Part shown: positions 30,853-34,315 of the stretch, in pieces
Layout: each line of letters starts with the position of its first letter
Numbering within the stretch: position 1 is the stretch's first letter
Assembly (NCBI GenBank): GCA_020720045.1
Contig: DYPH01000063.1
Location: forward strand, 1 to 34,315
DNA length: 34,315 nucleotides
Source of the DNA: Sorangium cellulosum
GTDB lineage: Bacteria; Myxococcota_A; Polyangia; Polyangiales; Polyangiaceae
Direction: 5' to 3'
Position numbers and translations under genes: made by a program
Notes under the pieces: model-generated
Database searches by the model: none
What the model saw: only the letters and a program-made list of their open reading frames with translations
Told to the model about the DNA's origin: nothing

Positions 30853-31548
30853 TCAGGCGCGCAGGTCGCGGGTCTGGCCGACGCAATAGCTGCTCGCGAA
30901 GAGCTCGTTGGCGCTGCGCCCGTCGCTTGCATCGACGTACTCGAGGCGAAACCGGAGCGGTTCGTTGGACTTGCCCTTCCGCCTCGACGGGCTCGGCGGC
31001 GGCGCCGTCGAAAGCGTATCCACGAGCCGCGCAAGGTCGGCCTGGTCTTGGGCACCGGGCAAGCAGCCGTTGGCGAGCGCTCGGAAGACGTCGAGCCCTT
31101 CGCGGACGGAGAACCACCGATCAGTTTCACTCGCAACAGCCAGGAATCCTTCCGGATTCGCGACCCCCAGCGCTTCCGCGCGGGCCACGATTTCCTTCCA
31201 ACTTGCGGCAAGCGCGCCCCCGTCCGCCACGGAGTGCGTCACCCCGGGGCGATCCCACCGAAGAACAATCCGCGCCTCCCGCTCCCAGCGCGCCTGCCGA
31301 AACCCATGGATGCTCATCAGGGTGCCGAGAGCGGCCAACACGAGGCCGACTCCGGCGGCGAACGGGTCACCGAGCGAAACGCCGAACGCTGCCACCAGGA
31401 CCCCGCACAGCGCCACCGGGACCACGGTTACGGTCACACGCACCTTACGCCCCGCTTCGCGCCGCGCCACCTCCCGTCGCCAGGCCTCGACGGCCGGCAC
31501 CACGACCGGTTCACTCGTCGCTAACGTCCGGTAATTCGGCGCCTCCAC
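30853..31548 (-). CDS. two-TM paralogue 3, intact reference copy
   Basis: A 231-residue complete member of the local family. Start GTG 31548 (EAPNYRTLATSEPVVVPAVE). Order: N-terminal motif, basic region, two TM helices (VVPVALCGVLVAAFGVSLG, FAAGVGLVLAALGTLMS), RIVLRWDR, NPEGFLAVASETDRWFSVREGLDVF, GCLPGAQDQADLARLVDTL, then EPLRFRLEYVDASDG and NELFASSYCV. It ends 8 nt before the start of paralogue 2, consistent with tandem duplication and one transcript. I do not recognise the family; the first and last motifs are the best handles for a search. Confidence 0.75.
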   Translation of the reverse strand: MEAPNYRTLATSEPVVVPAVEAWRREVARREAGRKVRVTVTVVPVALCGVLVAAFGVSLGDPFAAGVGLVLAALGTLMSIHGFRQARWEREARIVLRWDRPGVTHSVADGGALAASWKEIVARAEALGVANPEGFLAVASETDRWFSVREGLDVFRALANGCLPGAQDQADLARLVDTLSTAPPPSPSRRKGKSNEPLRFRLEYVDASDGRSANELFASSYCVGQTRDLRA

Positions 31549-31999
31549 GGCTCTCCGAGTTAGTCGGTTTCGCGCCCGCTATCAAACCCGGGTCGGGATT
31601 TTCCGCCGCGAGCGCCCCCCGCGCGAGGCAGCTGTTGAGGACGGTGAGCCGCATCGAGAGACGGACACACCACGCGATCGGCGCGAGCAGGACCGCGAGG
31701 CTCATCCCCGGCCCGGACAGGATGTTGACCACGATCCAGCCGACCACCAAGAAGCCGGCGAGCATGCGGTTCGCGACGCACTGCTCCTGCTCCCGGCGAA
31801 CGCGCGCCAGGTCGATGGGCGCCCCGAAAGGGTGGTTGTTGCTCGTCCGCCCGGAACCGCCGAAGGCGGTGAGGAAACGGCGAGCACAGATTCAGTTGTC
31901 GCAAACGACGGTCTTCTGCGTCGTCGGGATGCCGCAAAAGTCACAGCTCAATGCGATCGTCGCCGGCTGGCGGTAAGGCCCGGAACTACGGTGGCTCAT
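31511..31999 (-). pseudogene. zinc-ribbon membrane protein gene split by repeat B
   Basis: Starts at ATG 31999, overlapping the upstream stop as ATGA. Residues 19-22 are CDFC and 33-35 are CDN; codon 36, where the fourth zinc-binding Cys of a CxxC...CxxC ribbon belongs, is TGA. The frame then runs open through repeat B (RFLTAFGGSGRT) and on into NNHPFGAPIDLARVRREQEQ, two TM segments (AGFLVVGWIVVNIL and following) and a tail ending at 31511. Removing the 54 nt of repeat rejoins TG and C to restore the Cys codon. Translation probably stops at residue 35; the 3' part could restart at ATG 31765. Confidence 0.7.
31839..31893 (-). repeat. repeat B, copy 3 (interrupts zinc-ribbon gene)
   Basis: About 54 nt on the minus strand. 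The outer stem is GCTCG/CGAGC, where copies 1 and 2 have GCGCG/CGCGC: a paired change that keeps the stem. Inner stem CCGCC-TTC-GGCGG. Confidence 0.88.
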
Positions 32000-32208
32000 T
32001 GCTTCCTCTCCTGCAAATCATCGGGATGGGCGACGCAATAGCCGGTCGCGAACGCCAGCACGCCCATCACCGCGAAGGGGCCCGTCGTAACAAGCGCGAT
32101 TGCTTTACGCGCCTCTCCGCGCCTTCGGGCGCTCCGTCGCCAGGCGTCGACCGCCGGCACGATCACCGGTTCGCGCGCCGCTAACGTTCGGTAATTGCGC
32201 GCTTCCAC
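31996..32208 (-). pseudogene. two-TM paralogue 4, internal deletion
   Basis: A 70-codon remnant from GTG 32208. The N-terminus (EARNYRTLAAREPVIVPAVD) and first TM helix match the other paralogues, then the sequence jumps inside the TM region to FATGYCVAHPDD, which corresponds to the last residues of the intact copy (FASSYCV). About 150 residues are missing in frame. Its stop overlaps the start of the zinc-ribbon gene (ATGA). The leader GTTTGATGGCGGGCGCGAAA is shared with the leader of paralogue 3, so a segment larger than the gene was duplicated. A small membrane peptide could still be made. Confidence 0.65.
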
Positions 32209-32258
32209 CGCCGGTCGACCTAGCCGGTTTCGCGCCCGCCATCAAACGGGGGGATGCC

Positions 32259-32399
32259 TCATTCGTGGGTCGCCCGCCAAAAGAGGAACCCGCACCAGCT
32301 GAGGAAAACAATCACCGCGATCGGGATCACAATCGCGAGCGTCTTCGGCGAGGGGTCGTCCTTCCGCTCGGGGGCGGTCGGCAGTGGGCGGAGGCTCAT
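32259..32399 (-). CDS. 46-aa single-TM membrane peptide
   Basis: Short gene starting ATGA-overlapped with the stop of the DUF1801 gene (32396-32399). The N-terminus is Pro/charged (MSLRPLPTAPERKDDPSPK), then one clear TM helix (LAIVIPIAVIVFLSWCGFLF), and WRATHE at the C-terminus. The tight coupling and clean hydrophobic helix in a GC-rich frame support it. Function unknown. Confidence 0.65.
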   Translation of the reverse strand: MSLRPLPTAPERKDDPSPKTLAIVIPIAVIVFLSWCGFLFWRATHE

Positions 32400-32770
32400 T
32401 TCTTCTTCTCTCGTACTTCTTCGAGGCGCTTCTGCGTCACCCGGCGGACCGCGTCCAAGGGCATCGGCTTCGTAAATGGGAATTGAACGGAGCCACGACC
32501 CTGTTTGAAGCCTTCGAAGTCGGCGGCAAATCCCTCAAGGGCGCGCCCCGGATAAAAGCCAACGTGCTTGGCAAAACCGGCCATGTGGACGACGTGGGAT
32601 CCGTCGACGTCGAAGGTCGGAATTCCGTAGCTGATTGTCTCTTCCACGGAGGCAGCACCGCCATCGAGGAGCGCTTGGCGGATCGTTGCGCGGAGCGTCT
32701 CCAGGCGCTCATGGACGGCGGGCGGGAAGGGGGCGAGGTACTGATCTACGGGCGCGGGCGCGGACGGCAT
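32396..32770 (-). CDS. DUF1801 / YdhG-like protein
   Basis: A 124-residue small cytoplasmic protein of the DUF1801 (YdhG, YjbR-adjacent) family. Typical blocks are visible: VDQYLAPFPPAVHERLETLR, EETISYGIPTFDVDGSHVVH, AGFAKHVGFYPG and the C-terminal FPFTKPMPLDAVRRVTQKRL. Members are often called iron-chaperone-like from homology to frataxin-fold proteins, but a biochemical role is not established. First gene of the minus-strand cluster that runs to 28955; its stop overlaps the 46-aa gene's start. Confidence 0.88.
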   Translation of the reverse strand: MPSAPAPVDQYLAPFPPAVHERLETLRATIRQALLDGGAASVEETISYGIPTFDVDGSHVVHMAGFAKHVGFYPGRALEGFAADFEGFKQGRGSVQFPFTKPMPLDAVRRVTQKRLEEVREKKK

Positions 32771-32868
32771 CGCCCAAGTCTACCGACGATTGACGCCCGC
32801 CCACCACCCAGAGCGCCTAAGCGGAGGCGAGCGCGGCCGTCTTTCGGCTGCCGTTGGTGAGGTGTCTC

Positions 32869-33948
32869 TTGCACGAACAATCGAAACAAACCGCCCGTGA
32901 TCGCCTCCGGATCGGCGTTGTCGCCGCCCTTCTCGGCTTCTCTGCGCTCGCCGTGTGCGCGTCGGTCTGGATGCCGCTCGTCCTCGCCGCCTGGTTCGCG
33001 ACGATCCTCCACCCGATCGTCGCCCGCCTCGAGCATCGCCTTGGCGGGCGTCGGCGTGCCGCAGGGGCGCTTGTCGTCATCGTCGCCCTCGGGGTGCTCG
33101 TTCCGTTGCTCGGCGTCGTCCTCGCGCTCGTGCCGGCGGTACGTGGGCTATTTTCTCAAATTCGTGGCGCTTTTCAGGGGGATGGATCCCTCGCATCGGC
33201 CCTCCTCGGGGACGGCTCCGACGCCACCCCGAGCCTGAGCCCCTTCGGCGCCGATGGCAGCGTCGACTGGACCGCCCTCGCGCGCCGCTACGGCGCCGAT
33301 GCCTGGGGGGCCCTCGATACGGTCGCGTCGACGTCGGCCTCGGTCGCCTTCGACGTCCTCCTCTTTGTCACTGCACTCTACACGTTGGTCGTCGACGGCG
33401 AGCGCCTCTACCTCTGGATGGCCGAGACGCTCCCGGTCCCGCAAAAAGCGCTCGCCCGCCTCGCGCGCGCCTTCGTGGAGACCGGTCGTGGGCTCCTCGT
33501 CGCCGGCGTCGGGACGTCGCTCCTTCAGGGGCTCGTCGCCACCATCGCCTACTGGGCGCTCGGCGTCCCGCGTCCGTTCCTGCTTGGGCCGCTTACCGCC
33601 GTCTGCGCGATCATCCCGGTCGTCGGGACCGGCCTCGTCTGGGTGCCGCTCGCCATCGAGCTGGTGCTCACCGATCACGTCGCGCGCGGCCTCGGCGTCG
33701 TCGCCATCGGCGTCGGTGCGATCGGCGTCGTCGACAACCTGGCGCGCCCGTTTTTTGCGCGATTTGGAACCCTTAAGCTGCCGACGGTGGTCTTGCTCGC
33801 GGCGATGGCCGGCGGCGTCACCCTTTTCGGGGCGACCGGCGCCCTCCTCGGCCCGCTCCTCGTGCGGCTCGCCCTCGAGGCGCTTGCGATCGCTGCCGAA
33901 GCCCGCCGGAAGCACGAGCCCGAGCCCGAAAGCGACCCGACGGAATGA
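32869..33948 (+). CDS. AI-2E family transporter (TqsA/PerM-like)
   Basis: A protein of about 359 residues with 7-8 TM helices. Motifs of the AI-2E/PerM exporter family: paired N-terminal helices (LGFSALAVCASVWMPLVLAA), WFATILHPIVARLEHRL, the soluble middle region, ALYTLVVDGERLYLW, the GVPRPFLLGPLTAVCAIIPVVG-type core, VDNLARPFFA and the C-terminal FGATGALLGPLL. Members move autoinducer-2 or other small solutes, or Na+/H+; the substrate is not predictable. Possible starts are TTG 32869, preceded by GTGAGGT 6-7 nt upstream, and GTG 32857 (four residues longer). Divergent from the DUF1801 gene. It ends in a Glu/Pro/Ser tail just before a hairpin. Confidence 0.88.
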   Translation: MHEQSKQTARDRLRIGVVAALLGFSALAVCASVWMPLVLAAWFATILHPIVARLEHRLGGRRRAAGALVVIVALGVLVPLLGVVLALVPAVRGLFSQIRGAFQGDGSLASALLGDGSDATPSLSPFGADGSVDWTALARRYGADAWGALDTVASTSASVAFDVLLFVTALYTLVVDGERLYLWMAETLPVPQKALARLARAFVETGRGLLVAGVGTSLLQGLVATIAYWALGVPRPFLLGPLTAVCAIIPVVGTGLVWVPLAIELVLTDHVARGLGVVAIGVGAIGVVDNLARPFFARFGTLKLPTVVLLAAMAGGVTLFGATGALLGPLLVRLALEALAIAAEARRKHEPEPESDPTE

Positions 33949-33950
33949 CT

Positions 33951-33979
33951 ACCGCCGCCCCCGGGAAGAGAGCGGCGGT
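33951..33979. terminator. hairpin after the AI-2E gene
   Basis: ACCGCCGC (33951-33958) pairs with GCGGCGGT (33972-33979), 3 nt after the transporter stop. Short T tail only. A diverged copy of the terminator at 34244-34276. Confidence 0.55.
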
Positions 33980-33996
33980 TTGCACGTGCGTGAGAC

Positions 33997-34236
33997 TCAG
34001 TTCGCGGGGGGGACGAAGAGGCCTTTCTTGAAGATCCGGAAGATCACGGTTCCACAAAAGTTTCCGGTGGCGGGCGGCGCGCGCACTTCGCCGAGGAGGA
34101 CCGTGTAGGCCTGGCCATCGAGCGTTAGATCGCCCTGCTCGCCGCTCTAGAGCCCAAGTTCTCCGCTCGGAGTTCCGAAAATCACGACACCATCGCTCAG
34201 CGGTCCACACCGTGGCAGAAGCGTTGGGACATTTCC
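33997..34236 (-). pseudogene. 3' remnant of a tandem-duplicated gene
   Basis: On the minus strand an 80-codon frame ends ...FRIFKKGLFVPPAN at 33997. It includes GVVIFGTPSGELG and GDLTLDGQAYTVLLGEV but is interrupted by an in-frame TAG at 34147-34149 and has no start codon upstream, where it runs into a terminator. The same C-terminus (LFVPPAN) recurs at the window edge (34292-34315), so this is a truncated duplicate of the gene that continues past the window. Family not recognised. Confidence 0.65.
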
Positions 34237-34243
34237 CGAAAGA

Positions 34244-34276
34244 AAACCGCCGCCCCCGGGAAGAGCGCGGCGGTTT
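34244..34276 (-). terminator. intrinsic terminator of the gene at the right edge
   Basis: AAACCGCCGC/GCGGCGGTTT perfect 10-bp stem; read on minus it ends in TTTTCTTTC. It lies 15 nt beyond the stop of the minus-strand gene entering from the right. Confidence 0.8.
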
Positions 34277-34291
34277 GCGTGTGCGCGGGGC

Positions 34292-34315
34292 TCAGTTCGC
34301 CGGGGGGACGAAGAG
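34292..34315 (-). CDS. partial CDS at the right edge (last 7 residues)
   Basis: Reads LFVPPAN and stop on the minus strand; the rest lies outside the window. Its surrounding 68 nt (34248-34315) match 33953-34020 at about 61 of 68 positions, showing a tandem duplication with the remnant at 33997. Confidence 0.6.
   Translation of the reverse strand, partial: LFVPPAN

Noticed and set aside
31840-31894. TGA followed at once by a hairpin, resembling a selenocysteine codon with a bacterial SECIS
   Set aside because: The same hairpin (repeat B) occurs in two places without a TGA codon, and excising it restores a normal Cys codon; no selA/selB/selC is in the window. An insertion explains it better.
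8354-31900. CRISPR-like array from the short repeats
   Set aside because: Repeats A and B are dispersed or directly abutting, without unique spacers of constant length, and no cas gene is present.

Overview
The window is a GC-rich chromosomal segment. Several things point to Myxococcota, probably a Polyangiales-like lineage: Hanks-type Ser/Thr kinases, many lipoproteins and secreted proteins of unknown function, short ATGA-type gene overlaps, and a ParA / J-domain / RodZ-like HTH fusion. This placement is inferred from gene content; no 16S or phylogenetic marker was compared. There is no phage, transposase, integrase or CRISPR array. The only mobile-looking DNA is three families of short repeats.

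Layout. (1) 49-1802, minus: a DsbA-like protein translationally coupled to a DnaQ-fold exonuclease. (2) 1911-5195, plus: a ParA-J-HTH fusion overlapping a GT-C type membrane glycosyltransferase, then a doubtful small Cys-rich ORF. (3) 5247-8329, plus: ruvA and a DUF4139 lipoprotein carrying an inserted OmpA-like domain, closed by a strong terminator. (4) 8416-12879: a complete RNA-repair locus, rtcBA on minus, divergent from its CARF/sigma-54 activator rtcR on plus. (5) 12901-18202: an S1-repeat protein, a membrane/zinc-ribbon protein, a secreted zinc metalloprotease and a PcnB-type nucleotidyltransferase. (6) 18608-24079: dnaK between two Hanks kinases. (7) 24095-27296, minus: envelope proteins and a short-chain dehydrogenase. 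(8) 27441-28923: tRNA-Arg(CCG), a TetR regulator and a divergent membrane protein with a likely shared operator. (9) 28955-32770, minus: a decaying cluster of tandem paralogues of one two-TM family, plus a broken zinc-ribbon membrane gene, a 46-aa membrane peptide and a DUF1801 protein. (10) 32869-34315: an AI-2E family transporter and the edge of a tandem duplication.

The main discovery candidate is a set of short structured repeats that have entered genes. Repeat A is a 75-bp unit (four copies, two in tandem) with a central hairpin whose arms show a compensatory base change. It is translated in the same frame in rtcR (inside the CARF sensor domain), in the 28216 membrane protein (two units) and at the entry into a paralogue near 30.3 kb, which it frameshifts. 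Repeat B is about 52 bp (three copies), also a hairpin with compensatory changes. It supplies the last codons of rtcA, lies upstream of the tRNA gene, and interrupts a zinc-ribbon gene exactly in the codon of the expected fourth cysteine. Repeat C (about 35 bp, two copies) lies in a long intergenic region and across a gene end/gene start overlap. Intact paralogues next to the broken ones act as empty-site references, so insertion can be argued from this window alone.

Coordinates and starts are from reading the sequence. No database search was possible, so family names rest on motif recognition.
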